Part shown: piece by piece, positions 21,666-34,300 of the stretch | Numbering within the stretch: position 1 is the stretch's first letter | Layout of the letters: each line of letters starts with the position of its first letter | DNA from: Phocoena phocoena | Taxonomy: Eukaryota; Chordata; Mammalia; Artiodactyla; Phocoenidae | Direction: 5' to 3' | NCBI RefSeq assembly: GCF_963924675.1 | Contig: NW_027077412.1 | Coordinates: 62,001-126,000, forward strand | Length of the DNA stretch: 64,000 bases | The notes under the pieces: generated by a model | The model's input: the letters and a program-made list of their open reading frames with translations, nothing else | The model's database searches: none | Told to the model about the DNA's origin: nothing | Program-made: the position numbers and the translations under genes

Positions 21666-22093
21666 GGGCACACAGGAACCGTGCACATAGCCCTCATTGC
21701 AGAGCACTCCCAGCTCACCTGTCGCTCAGATCTGACACAGAGCCCCTCAGAGCAGGACTTGAACTAACAAACAGCAGCTCTGACAGGTCTGTGACCCTGG
21801 GCATCACTCTGTGCGGCCTCCTCCACCTGGTCTTCCAGAGACTGCCACTGCACCTGGGGCACCAGGCCTCTGTCTCCAACCACCACCCACCCCTCCTCTC
21901 CCTGACTCCTGGGTTCCTCTCATTAGGAGAGGGTTTTCTTGAAGTTGTCTCCCACTCATGGGCCAGATAATATAATTAGAAAACAAGCCAGAGCTGCAGC
22001 CCCTTGTCTATCCTGACTCTCAGGAGCCCACACCTGTTCCTTGGACCTGGCCAATTCAGCAAGTTCCATTTTCAGCAACTGTGAGCCCCTGAG

Positions 22094-22406
22094 GGGTGAT
22101 TATTGGCTGGCTTGGGAAGCCTGACCGTGCCGGCCAGCCCTCCCCAGGTGTGCCTGGGTTGAGATCAATATAAACACCACTCCAGGCAGCAAGAGCCCCT
22201 GCAGCTGTGCCTGACGCCATTTTCTCTGCCCTGTCAGCAGTCTCGGGGCTGGGCTGGTGGGAGGGAGTGAGAGGCCACGGCTTTGTGGGTGTCCCAGTGT
22301 GAGTGGGGCTCTGCTGGACTTTCTGCAGCAGTTGCCAAGATGCTACCTGCTAAAGAAGAGGATGTGTCACCCACACCTGCCGCTGGAATTTCTCCCTGGG
22401 CACAGG
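22094..22406 (+). promoter_or_regulatory. Promoter-like stretch with possible first exon (copy 2)
   Basis: Counterpart of 3856-4168: TATA-like ATATAAAC near 22169, ATG at 22340 and CAG|GTGAGG near 22403. Unchanged between copies, but so is all neighbouring non-coding sequence, so this gives no evidence of selection. Confidence 0.35.
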
Positions 22407-22966
22407 TGAGGAAGGAAGAAAGCAGTGAGGGCCGGGACAGCAGGGGTATCTCAGGCAGGGAAATGGAGAGCTTCCAGAAGAGCACCCAGGGCCAGGACCA
22501 TCCTGGCTGGCCTGCAGGCACCAAGTCGGCTGGCATGCTGTCCCTCATGTGGCTCCATGGCCCTTCCTCTAGGTTTTCAAGTCCTTGTACATATTCAGGT
22601 GTTTAGCCTTGGAAGGGTGGGAACATTTCAGCAGCAGCTGGCCTGGGGCTCGGCCCACGTTTACTCACAGATACCTCGGCACGGTCCACCAGCTTTGCAG
22701 TGAGGACGCTTGTTGCGAGGAGCATGCTGGCTGAATGGGAGATGATTCCCCACCACTGACCAACTTCAGAATTGTTTGCAATTGGAGCAAGTGCCCTGAA
22801 ACGGTTTTCCTCTGTGTAACTGGTGGGTTCTGTTCTTTTTTATCTTTTTTTCGTTTTTGGTTCAAGGTAGATTTTATTCCTCTTTTGTGTATTTACAGAT
22901 ATAAGCATGGAAATAATTTATTCATATAAATACATGTATGTGAAGGGAAGAATATTTTTCTGTTTT
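22407..22966. other. Unassigned sequence (copy 2)
   Basis: Counterpart of 4169-4728. Nothing recognised. Confidence 0.4.
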
Positions 22967-23687
22967 ACTTTTTTTAATTTTATTTTTTTATTTTGAATTT
23001 AATTTTATATTTTTATACAGCAGGTTGTTTTTGGTTATCTACTTTATACATATAAATGTATACATACCAATCCCAATATCTCAACTCCTCCCACCACCAT
23101 CCCCAACAGCTTTCCCCCCTTGTTGTCCATACGTTTGTTGTATACATGTATTGCTCTATTTCTGCCTTGCAAAACGGTTCATCTGTACAATTTTTCTAGG
23201 TTCCACATATATGCATTAATATACAAGATTTGTTTTTCTCTTTCTGACTTACTTCACTCTGTATGACAGTCTCTAGATCCATCAACGTCTCTACAAATGT
23301 CCCAATTTCATTCCTTTTTATGGCTTAGTAATATTCCATTTTATATATGTACCACATCTTTATGCATTCGTCTGTCTGTGGGCATTTAGGTTGCTTCCAT
23401 TTCCTGGATAGTGTAAATAGTGATGCAATGAACATTGTGGTGAATGTCTCTTTTTGATTTATGGTTTTCTCTGGGTATATGCCCAGTAGAGGGATTGCTG
23501 TATCATATGGTAATTCTATTCTTAGTTTTATAAGAAACTCCATAATGTTCTCCACAGTGACTGTATCAATTTACGTTCCCAACAATAGTGGAAGAGGATT
23601 CCTTATCTCCACACCGTTTCCAGCATTTGTTGTTTGTAGATTTTCTGATGATGCCCATTCTAATAGGTGTGAGGTGATACACCATGG
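22967..23687 (-). mobile_element. LINE-1, 5'-truncated, minus strand (copy 2)
   Basis: Counterpart of 4729-5449. The ORF2 C-terminal frame is 23555-23325 on the minus strand. Same truncation point against the satellite. Confidence 0.9.
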
Positions 23688-24810
23688 ATGAGTCTATTTC
23701 GTTGAGCAAAGAGTAGGTCTTGTTTATTACGTATTTGGCTTATGGAATGGTATGTGTGCTAATTTCAATCTGTTTTTATACAGCAGCCCAACTCAACTTT
23801 CCCCTTAAGCAAGCATAAGGTTTTTATCTAAATGTGAGACTCTGTTCGGTTTTGTAATTCAGGTTATGTGTAGCCAAGTTTACACTCCCTCTATTAGTGA
23901 TATCTTATGATAATTATCTTTCTTTGTGTGATATATTTCTCTTAGAATCATCATAATTAAATCCACTCAATTTGCTGCTACAGGCCTGATGACATTGATT
24001 TCACTGCTGAGTGATATTCCGTTGTACGTAAGTAGCACAACTTCTTTATCCATTTTTTTCTTTCTGGGATATTTAATTTGTACTGGACTCGAGGTTCTTG
24101 TAAACACAGCAGCCCTAAATTTTGTGTTGGCTGTGTCTTGTTGATTTTAATTTTCCTAAGCTATAGGGCCAAAAGTGGAAGTGCCCTAGGCTCTGTAGCT
24201 TTGTTTTTTAGATGTTTCAGGATACACCATGAACATCTCCAGAGTGTCTGTTGGCAATTTACATCCCGCCCATCAGCATAACACGGCTCCCTGTTCTCCA
24301 TGGCCTGTCCTGTGTTTCTGGTTTTTACACTTTATTCAGATGGCCTTTTTGACGAATGGGAAATGTGACTTCATTGTAGTGTGGATTTCCATTGCTGGAG
24401 TGCTTGGTTGGCCAAAATGTTCATATGCGTTTTTTCCTGAATATATTCAGGAAAAATGTATACGCACTTTTTGTCCATGTGCATCACTGTCAAAGATCTG
24501 CCGCTTTTCATATGCTTTAAATGCAATTCCAATCTACCTCTTGAAATATGATTCCTGCAATTCTGCCTCGTTTTCAAGTCCTCTTTGCAGACTTACTTCG
24601 ATATATTTTTGCCAATAGCTGTCATTTATCTCTGCAGGTTTGTGAATTACAGTGCCCCTGAGCTCCTTTCTTAACTCGCTTCCTTGTAAGCTGGCCACAA
24701 AACTGCAGGTTTGCTTCAGGCCATAATCAGGGTCCAGCACGGCACTCTGAGCCTTTGGTTAATTCCTCTTCCTGGTGGGAAATTAGAGTTAAATGTGCCC
24801 CTCCAGATAC
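23688..24810 (+). repeat. Diverged satellite segment left of minisatellite (copy 2)
   Basis: Counterpart of 5450-6572, imperfect palindrome at about 24408-24479. Confidence 0.85.
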
Positions 24811-27800
24811 CTGCCTCACTCCCAGCCACATGGTGATGTATGTCCTCAGGTTTGAGGCCATATGTGATGGGTTCCTCATCTTTTGATGATGTGGCCCCAC
24901 TGGTGTGTGGACACTCCTGCCTGGTTCCCATCCCCTTGGTGATGTGGGCCCTCTGGTGAGACTCTGATCCTGGTTGGGTTCCTCACACATCCGTGAGGTG
25001 AGCCCTCTTCTCTGAGGTCACTCCTGCCTGGCTGGCACAACCCGCCTTGTTGACTTCGGCACCCTGGTGGCAGTTGGAGCCTGCTGGGAGCCTCCTTCCC
25101 GCGGTGATGAGGCCCTCTGGCGTCAGACCCTAATGGCGGGGTTCCCACATTTTCTGATACGTGCTAAGTGGTACGAGGGCACTCCTGCCAGGTTCCCATC
25201 CTCATGAGCGTGTGGGCCTTCTGTTCTGAGGTCCTAACGGCTGGGTTGCTCACACTTTCATGATGTGGGCCCTCTGCTGTGAGGTCAATCCTGCCTGGCT
25301 GGCGCACGTCGCCTTGGCGATGTGGACCCTCTGGTGGCAGTTGGAGTGTGCTGGGGCCTCCTCCCCTCAGTGATGAGGGCCTTCTGGTGTCAGGCCCTAA
25401 GTGCTGGGCTCCACACATTTTCTGATGTGTGCCCAGTGGTGCGAGTCACTCCTGCCAGGTTCCCATCCCCATGGGCATGTGGGACTTCTGTTCTGTGGTC
25501 CCAACTGCTGGGTTGCTCACAGTTTCATGATGTGGGCCCTTTGCTGTGTGTTCACTCTGGCCTGTATCCCATAGTGTCAGTGCTCTGGGCCTCCAGCTTG
25601 GAGTTTCCAACTTCTCGATTCCTCACCTTTTTTATTCTATGGGCCCTCGGTTGTGCGTCTCCTCCTGCATGCCTCACTCCCAGCCCCTTCGTGATGTGTG
25701 TCCCCTTGTTTGAGGCCACATGTGCTGTGTTCCTCACCTTTCTATAATGTGGCCGCACTGGTGTGAGGACACTCTTGCCTGGTTCCCATTCCCTTGGTGA
25801 TGTTGGCCCCACTGCTGTTAGGACACTCTTGCCTGGTTCCCATCACCTTGGTGATGTTGGCCCTCTGGTGAGAGTCTGATCCTGCTTAGGTTCCTCACCC
25901 TTCTGTGAGGTGGGCCCTCTGCTCTGAGCTCACTCCTGCCTGGCTGGCACACCCCGCCTTGGCAACGTCGGCCATATGGTGGCAGTTGGAGCCTGCTGGG
26001 AGCCTCCTCCCCTCAGTGATGAGGGCCCTCTGGCCTCAGGCCCTAACTGCTGGGTTCCCACATTTTCTGATTCGTGCTAAGTGGTGCAAGGACACTCCTG
26101 CCAGGTTCCCATCCCCATGGGGATGTGAGCCTTCTGCTCTGAGGTCCCAACGGCTGTGTTGCTCACAGTTTCATGATGAGGGCCCTCTGGTGTGAGTTCA
26201 CTCCTGCCTAGATCCCATAGCCTCGCTGCTCCTGGCTGCCTGCCGGAGGTTCCAACTGTGGGATTCCTCACCTTTTTTATTCTATGGTCCCTCTGTTTTG
26301 AGGATCCTCTGGCCTGCCTCACTCCCAGCCCCTTGGTGATGTGTGTCCTCAGGTTTGAGGCCACGTGTGCTGGGTCCCTCAAATTATGGTGATGTAGCCC
26401 CACTGGTGTGAGGACACTCCTGCCTGGTTCCCATTCCCTTGGTGATGTTGGCCCTCTGGTGACAGTCTGATCCTTGTTGGGTTCCTCACACTTCTGTGAG
26501 GTGGGCTTTCTGCTCTGAGGTCACTCCTGCCTGGTTGGCACACCCCGCCTTGGTGACATCGGCCTTATGGTGGCAGTTAGAGCCTGCTGGGAGCCTCCTC
26601 CCCTCGGTGATGAGGGTCCTCTGGCCTCAGGTCCTAACTGCTGGGTTCCCACATTTTCTGATTCGTGGAAGTGGGCCGAGGACACTCCTGTCAGGTTCCC
26701 ATCCCCATAGGGATGTGGGCCTTCTGCTCTGAGGTCCCATCCGCTGGGTTGCTCACAGTTTCATGATGTGGGACCTCTGCTGTGAGTTTGCTGTGGCCTG
26801 GATCCCATAGACTCTGTGCTCTGGGCGGCCTACTGGCCGGTTCCAACTGCTGGATTCCTCACAACTTTTATTCTGTGGGCTCTGTTTTGTGAGGATACTC
26901 CTGCTTGCCTCACTCCTAGCCCCTTGGAGATGTGGGTCCCCTGTTTTAGGCCACATGTTCTGGGTTCCTCACCTTTCTATAATGTGGCCACACTGGTGTG
27001 AGGACCCTCCTGCCTGGTTCCGATCCCCTTGGTGATGTGGGCCCTCTGGTGAGAGTCTTATTCTGGCTGGTTTCCTCACCCTTCTGTGAGGTAGGCCCTC
27101 TGCGGTGAGGTCACTCCTGCCTGGCTGGCACACATCACCTTGGTGACGTGGGCCCTCAGTTGGGAGTTGGTGTCTGCTGCGAGTCTCCGTCCCTCGGTAA
27201 TGAGGGCCCTCTTGCGTCAGACCCTAACTCCTGGGCTCCCAAAATTTGCAGATGTGCGACCTGTGGTGCGAGTACACTCCTGTCAGGTTCCCAACCCCAT
27301 GGGAATTTGGGCCTTCTGCTCTGAGGTCCCAACGGCTGGGGTGCTCACAGTTTCATGATGAGGGCCCTCTGATGTGCGTTCATTCCGGCCTAGATCCCAT
27401 AGGCTTGCTGCTCCTGGGCGCCTGCTGGGAGGTTCCAACTGCGGGATTCCTCACCTTTTTTATTCTATGGGCCCTCTGTTTTGAGGCTCCTCCTGCCTGC
27501 CTCAATCCCAGCCCCGTTGTGATGTGTGTCCTCTGGTGTGAGGCCACGTGTGCTGGGTCCCTCACCTTTCGATGATGTGGCCCCAATGGTGTGAGGACAC
27601 TCGTGCCTGTTTCCCAGCCCCTTGGTGATGTGGCCCCTCTGGTGAGAGTCTGATCCTGGCTGGGTTCCTTACCGTTCTGTGAGGTGGGCCCTGTGCTCTG
27701 AGGTAACTCCTGCCTGGCTTGCTCCCATTGCTTTGGTGACGTCGGCCCTCTGGTGGCAGTTGGATCCTTTTGGAGACTCCTGTCCTCGGTGATGAGGTCC

Positions 27801-30171
27801 CTCTGGCGTCAGGCTCTAACTGCTGGGCTCCCCAGGTTTTCTGATGTGAGCCCAGTGATGCCAGGACACTCGTGAAATGTTCCCATCCCCATGGCGATAT
27901 GGGCCTTCTGCTCTGAGGTTCCAACGACTGGGTTGCTCACAGTTTCCTGATGTTAGCTCTCTGGTGTTAGTTCACTCATTCCTAGATTCCATAGCCTCTG
28001 TACTCTGGGCCGCCTGCTGGGAAGTTCCAACTGCTGGGTTCCTCACCTTTTTTATTCTTTGGGCCCTGTGTTGGGAGGCTCCTCCTGCCTGTGTCACTCC
28101 CAGCCCCTTGGTGATGTAGGTCCTCTGGTTTGTGGCCACATGTGCCAGTTTCCTCATCTTTTAGTGATGTGGCCCCACTGGTGTGAGGACACTCGTGCCT
28201 GGTTCCCGTCCCCTTGGTGATATGGGCCCTCTGGTGAGAGTCTGATCCTGGTTGGGTTCCTCACACTTCTTTGAGGTGGGCCGTCTGCTGTGAGGTCACT
28301 CCTGCCTGGCTGGCACACCACGCCTTGGCGACGTGGGCCCTCTTGTGGTAGTTGGAACATGCTGGGAGCCTCCTCCCCTCAGTGATGAGGGCCCTCTGGC
28401 GTCAGGCCCTAACTGCTGGGTACCCACATTTTCTGATATGTGCTAAGTGGTGCGAGGACACTCCTGCCATGCTCCCAACACCTTGGGGATGTGGACCTTC
28501 TGCTCTGAGGTCCAAATGGCTGGGTTGCTCGCAGTTTCATGATGTGGACCCTCTGCTGTGAGTTTACTGCGGCCTGAATCGCATAGACTTGGTGCTCTTG
28601 GCCGCCTGCTGGGAGGTTCCCATTGCTGGATTCCTCAGCTTTTTTATTCTATGGGCCCTGTGTTGTGAGGCTATTCCTGCCTGCCTCATTCCGAGCCCCT
28701 TGGAGATGTGGGTCTTCTGGTTTAGGCCACATGTGCTGGGTTCCTCACCTTTCTATGATGTGGCCACACTGGTGTGAAGACTCTCCTGCCTGGTTCTGAT
28801 CACCTTGGTGATGTGGGCCCTCTGGTGAGAGTCTTATCCTGGCTGTGTTCCTCACCCTTCTGTGAGGTAGGCCCTCTGCGGTGAGGTCACTCCTACCTGG
28901 CTGTCACACGTCACCTTGGCGACGTGGGACCTCAGTTGGGTGTTGGTGCCTGATTGGAGTCTCCTCCCCTTGGTAATGAGGGCCCTCTGGCGTCAGGCCC
29001 TAACTCCTGGGTTCCCTAAATTCTCTGATGTGTGCCCTGTGGTGCGAGTACACTTCTGACAGGTTCCCAACCCCATGGGAATGTGGGCCTTCTGCTCTGA
29101 GATCCCAACGCCTAGGTTGCTCACAGTTTCATGATGACGGCCCTCTGGTGTGAGATCACTCCGGCCTGGATCCCATAGTCTCGCTGCTCCTGGCCGCCTG
29201 CTGGGAGGTTCCAACTGCGGGATTCTTCACCTCTTTAATTCTATGGTCCCTCTGTTTTGAGGCTCCTCCTGCCTGCCTCAATCCCAGCTCCCTTGTGATG
29301 TGTGTCCTCTGGTTTGAGGCCACGTGTGCTGGGTCCCTCACTTTTCGGTGATGTGGCCCCACTAGTGTGAGGACACTCCTGCCTGGTTCCCATTCCCTTG
29401 GTGATGTGGGCCCTCTGGTGAGAATCTGATCCTCTTTAGTTCTTCACACTTCTGTGAGGTTGACCCTCTGCTCTGAGGTCACTCCTGCCTGGTTGTCGCA
29501 CTCTGCATTGGCGACGTCGCCCCTCTGGTAGCAGTCGGAGCTGGCTGGGAGCCACCGCCCCTCGGTGATGAGGGCCCTCTGGCATCAGGCACTAATTGCT
29601 GGGCTCCCCACATTTTTTCATGTGTGCCCACTCTTGCGATGACACTCCTGCTTGTTTCCCTTCCCCATGGGGATGTGGGCCTTCTGCTCTGAGGTCACAA
29701 CGGCTGGGTTGCTTACAGAATCACAATGAGGGCCCTCTGTTGTGAGTTCATGCCGGCCTGGATCTCATAGCCTCAGTGCTCTGGGCCGCCTGCTAGGAAG
29801 ATCCAACTGCTGGTTTCCACACCTTTTGTATACAATGGGACATGTGTTGTGAGGTTAATCCTGCCTGCCTCACTCCGAAACCCATGGTGATGTGGGTCCT
29901 CTGGTTTGAGGCCACATGTGCTGGGTACCTCAACTTTTGATGATGTGGCCCCACGGGTGTGAGGACACTCCTGCCTGGTTCCCATCACCTTGGTGATGTG
30001 GGCCCTCTGGGGAGAGTCTGATCCTGGCTGGGTTCCCTACCATTCTGTGAGGTGGGCCCTCTGATGTCAGGTCACTCCTGCCTGGCTAGCTCACATCGCC
30101 TTGGCGACGTGGGCCCTCTGTTGGCCACTGGAGCATGCTGGGAGCCTCCTACTCCCGTGAATGATGGCCCT
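24811..30171. repeat. GC-rich nested minisatellite (copy 2)
   Basis: Counterpart of 6573-11933 with identical unit order. Six of the eight substitutions between the copies lie here, at 26826, 27062, 27428, 27732, 27988 and 28674. All six are transitions, and none is an indel despite the repetitive sequence. Confidence 0.9.
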
Positions 30172-32555
30172 GGAAAAAATGCATATGCCCTTTTTGGCCA
30201 AGTGCTTCATTGACGAGGTTCTGCCACTTCTCTTATGCTTTCAGAGCAATTCACGTCTACCTCCTGAAATCGGATTCCAGCAATTCTGCCCCACTTTCAA
30301 GTCCTCTTCGCAGCCTTAATTCAATATATTTTTGTACGATTTCTGTCATTTATAAGTCTGCAGGTATGTGAATGACAGTGCCCCTGAGCTCCTTTCCTCA
30401 ACTCGCTTTCTTGTGAGCTGGCCACAAAACCGCAGGATTGCTTCAGGCCCTAATCTTGTTCCAGCACGGCATGCTGAGCCTTTGGTTAATTCCTTTTCCT
30501 GTTGGGAAATGAGTGTTAAAATTGCCCGTGCATACTGGGCATATACCCTGAGAAAACCAAAATTCAAAAAGAGTCATGTACCAAAATGTTCATTGCAGCT
30601 CTATTTACAATAGCCCGGAGATGGAAAGAACCTAAGCGCCCATCATCGGACGAATGGATAAAGAAGATGTGGCACATATACACAATGGAATATTACTCAG
30701 CCTTAAAAAGAAATGAAACTGAGTTATTTGTAATGAGATGGATAGACCTAGAGTCTGTCATACAGAGTGAAGTAAGTCAGAAAGAAAAAGACAAATAGCG
30801 TATGCTAACACATATATATGGAATTTAAAGGAAAAAAATGTCATGAAGAACCTAGGGATAAGACAGGAATAGAGGCGCAGACCTACTGGAGAACGGAATT
30901 GAGGATATGGGGAGGGGGAATGGTGAGTTTTGACAGGGCGAGAGAGAGTCATGGACATATACACACTAACAAATGTAGTAAGGTAGATAGCAAGGGGGAA
31001 GCAGCCGCAAGGCACAGGGATATTAGCTCGGGGCGTTGGGACAGCCTGGAGGGGTGGAAGGGGGAGAGAGGGAGGGAGGGAGACACAAGAGGGAAGACAC
31101 AGGGAGCATATGTATATGTATAGCTGATTCACTTTGTTATAAAGCAAAAACTAACACACCATTGTAAAGCAATTATACCCCAATAAAGATGTTAAAAAAA
31201 ATATTTGCCCGTGCACACACCTACAGATAGTCTCCCATTGGTTCTCCTTATTCCTGTTCATCTTGCGCAGAAATTGCAAACAGTGCCAAACAGGAGGTTA
31301 AAGGCACTGACTCTCCAAATGGGGAGAGTGTAAGAAAAGGGTCTGGAATGGTGAACCTGAGTACCAGGGGACGAAAACAGACATGCATGTAAAAAGGTTT
31401 CCCAGTCACACGGTGGAGCATACTCTGGGTTTCCCATGCAAATTTTAGCAGAAGGAAGAATCCCTTGAACCTGGAGAGTTGGGAACCATGGAATGGGTAC
31501 CAGGCAGTATGACATCAAAGGGTCTGCATTTGCTCACTGAACCTCACCAATGCTATCAGCCCAAAGGGTCAAGCCTTATCTCTCACGCAGCTCTGGGTGT
31601 AGATGTGGTAAACCAGGTTGCATCACATGCCCTGTGTGAGTTATTTAAGAATTGCTCTCTATTTCACTGTCATTGTGTTTTGTTTTTGAAATTTTTTTTG
31701 ACACTGGGATTTATCGGATTTTCACTGCTGCGTTAATGCCACTGTACACACTCTTGATTCTCTTACGGAGACATAAATATCCACGGGTTTTAAGATTCTT
31801 CCTAGTCAGGTATATTCCTAGGCGTTGAATATGTGGTGTTGAGTCCATTTCGTTGAGCAAGGAGTAGGTCTTGTCTATTACATATTTGGCTTATGGAACG
31901 GTATCTGTGCTAATTTCAGTCTCTGGTTTTATGCAGCACTCCAACGCACCTTTCTCCATAAGAAAGCACAAGTTGGTTTTCTAAATTTGAGACTGTTCTG
32001 TTTTGTAATTCAGTTCATGTGTAGTCAAGTTTACATACTGTGTATTAGTGATATTTTATGATGTTTCTTTTTATGTGTGACTTATTTCACGTAGAATCAC
32101 CATACCTGTATCCACTCACTATGCCACTACGGGCCTGATGACACAGATTTCATTGCTGAGTGATATTCCATTGTACGTACGTACCACAACTTCTTTATCC
32201 ATTGTTTGCTCTCTGAGATATTTACCTGGTACTGTAAACGAGGTTCTTGTGAACAGAGAGGTCCCAAACTTTGAGGTGGCTGGGTGTTTTTGATTTTAAT
32301 TTCCCTAAGCTGTAGGACCATAAGTGGAAGTGCCATAGGCTGTGTTGCTTTGTTTCTTACGTGTTTCAGGAAACACATAACACTTCTCCAGAATGGCTGT
32401 CGGCAATTTACATCATATGCATCAGCATAATAAGGATCCCTGTTTTCCATTGCCTGTCCTCCGTTTCTGGATTTTACAAATTTTTTAAATGGCCCTTTTG
32501 CCCTGGGGGGCACTGAGATTTCATTGTAGTGCAGGTTTATTTACAAGCTTCTTGG
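30172..32555 (+). repeat. Satellite monomer split by LINE-1 (copy 2)
   Basis: Counterpart of 11934-14317 up to base 32376. After that the sequence switches to a different, more diverged monomer version that continues to the palindrome at 32556. Substitutions against copy 1 at 31587 and 31899. Confidence 0.9.
30533..31204 (+). mobile_element. LINE-1, 5'-truncated, plus strand (copy 2)
   Basis: Counterpart of 12295-12966 with the same 11-bp target-site duplication at 30522-30532 and 31205-31215. It was therefore copied by the segmental duplication, not inserted twice. Confidence 0.95.
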
Positions 32556-34300
32556 TTGGCCAAAAAGTGCGTATGCGTTTTTTCCTGAATATATTTAGGG
32601 AAAAAAGCATCCGCACTTTTTGGACAAGTGCATCATTATCGACGTTCTGCCTCTTTTCCTATTCTTTAAGTGCAATTCCAGTTTAAACCTTCAATCGTTT
32701 TCCTGAATTTCTGCCCCGCTTTCAAGTCCCCTTTGCAGGCTTACTTCAATATATTTTTGGAGGATAGCTGTCATTTATAACTCTGCAGGTTTGTGAATTA
32801 CAGTGCCCCTGAGCTCCTTTCTTCAACTCGCTTTCTTGTGAGCTGGGCACAAAACCGCAGGATTGCTTCAGGCACTAATCTCTTTCCAGCAGGGCACGCT
32901 GAGCGTTTGGTTAATTCCTCTTCCTGGTGGGAAATGAGCATTACATTTGCCCGTGCAGACACCTACAGCTAGTCTCTCATTGGTTCTCCCTATTCCTGTT
33001 CATCTTGCACAGAAATTGCAAGCTGTGCCAAAGAGGAGGTTAAAGGCACTGACTCTCCAAGCGGGGAGAGTGTTAGTAAAGCATCTGGAATGGTGAACCC
33101 GAGGACCAGGATATGAAAACTGAGATGCATTTTAAATCGTTTCCCAATCACACGGTGGACGATACTCTGGGTTTCCCATGCATGTTTTAGCTGGAGGAAG
33201 AATCCCTTGAACCTGGAGAGTTGGGACCCATGGAATGGGTACCATGCAGTATGACTTCAAAGGGTCTGCATTTGCTCACCAAAACTCACCAATGCTATCA
33301 GCCTGAAGTGTCCAGCCTTATGTCTCAACCAGCTGTGGGTGTAGATGTGGTCAATCCTGGTTGCATCACATGCCCTGAGTGAATTGTTTAAGAATTGCTC
33401 TCTATTTCACTGTCTTTGTGTTTTGTTTTCGAAATTTATTTTGATAATGGGATTTATCGGATTTTCACTGCTGCGTTTATGCCGCTGTACACACGCTTGA
33501 TTCTCTTACGGAGACATATAAATCCATGGGTTTTAAGATTCTTCCTAGTCAGGTATATTCCTAGGCGTTGAATATGTGGTGTTGAGTCCATTTCGTTGAG
33601 CAAGGAGTAGGACTTGTCTATTACATATTTGGCTTATGGAAAGTTATCTGTGCTAATTTCAGTCTCTGGTTTTATGCAGCACCCCAAGGCACCTTTCCCC
33701 ATAAGCAAGCACTAGTTGGTTTTTAAATTTGAGACCCTGCTCTGTTTTGTAACTCAGTTCATGTGTAGTCAAGTTTACATTCCGTGTATTAGTGATATCT
33801 TATGATGTTTCTTTTTCTGTGTGACGTAGTTCACGTAGAATCACCGTACCTGCATCCACTCACTATGCCGCTACGGGCCTGATGACACAGATTTCATTGC
33901 TGAGTGATATTGCATTGTACGTACGTGCCACAACTTCTTTATCCATTTTTTACTTTCTGGGGTATTTACCTGATACTGTAGACGAGCTTCTTGTGAACAC
34001 AGCCGTCCCAAATATTGGGGTGGCTGTCTGTTTTTGATTTTAATTTCCGTAAGCTATAGGACCATAAGTGGAAGTGCCATAGGCTGTGTTGCTCTGTTTC
34101 TTACGTGTTTCAGGAAACACCATACACTTCTCCAGGGTGGCTGCCGGCAATTTACATCCTGCCAATCAGCATAACAAGGCTCCCTGTTCTCCATATGCTG
34201 TCCTACATTTCTGGATTTTACACTTTTTTCAGATGGCCCATTTGCCCGGGGGGCAGTGAGACTTCATTGTAGTGCAGATTTCCTTTACAGGCTTGCTTGG
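32556..34300 (+). repeat. Array monomer 1 (1,745 bp, edge variant)
   Basis: Degenerate palindrome with arms carrying GTGCG and CGCAC. The first ~150 bp is diverged, then near consensus from about 32710. Shares CCAAAGAGGAGG (about 33029) with monomers 2 and 3. Confidence 0.9.

Larger units (their letters stand above)
18239..32376. repeat. Tandem segmental duplication, copy 2
   Basis: Near-identical copy of 1-14138 (about 99.94 percent by my count of eight differences), in direct orientation. Its left end is continuous with a decayed satellite monomer that starts near 17807. Its right end at 32376 falls in the LINE-1-derived part of a satellite monomer, just upstream of that monomer's palindrome. 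Both embedded LINE-1 insertions, the ERV pol relic and the minisatellite are present at the same relative positions, so all of them predate the duplication. Confidence 0.95.
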
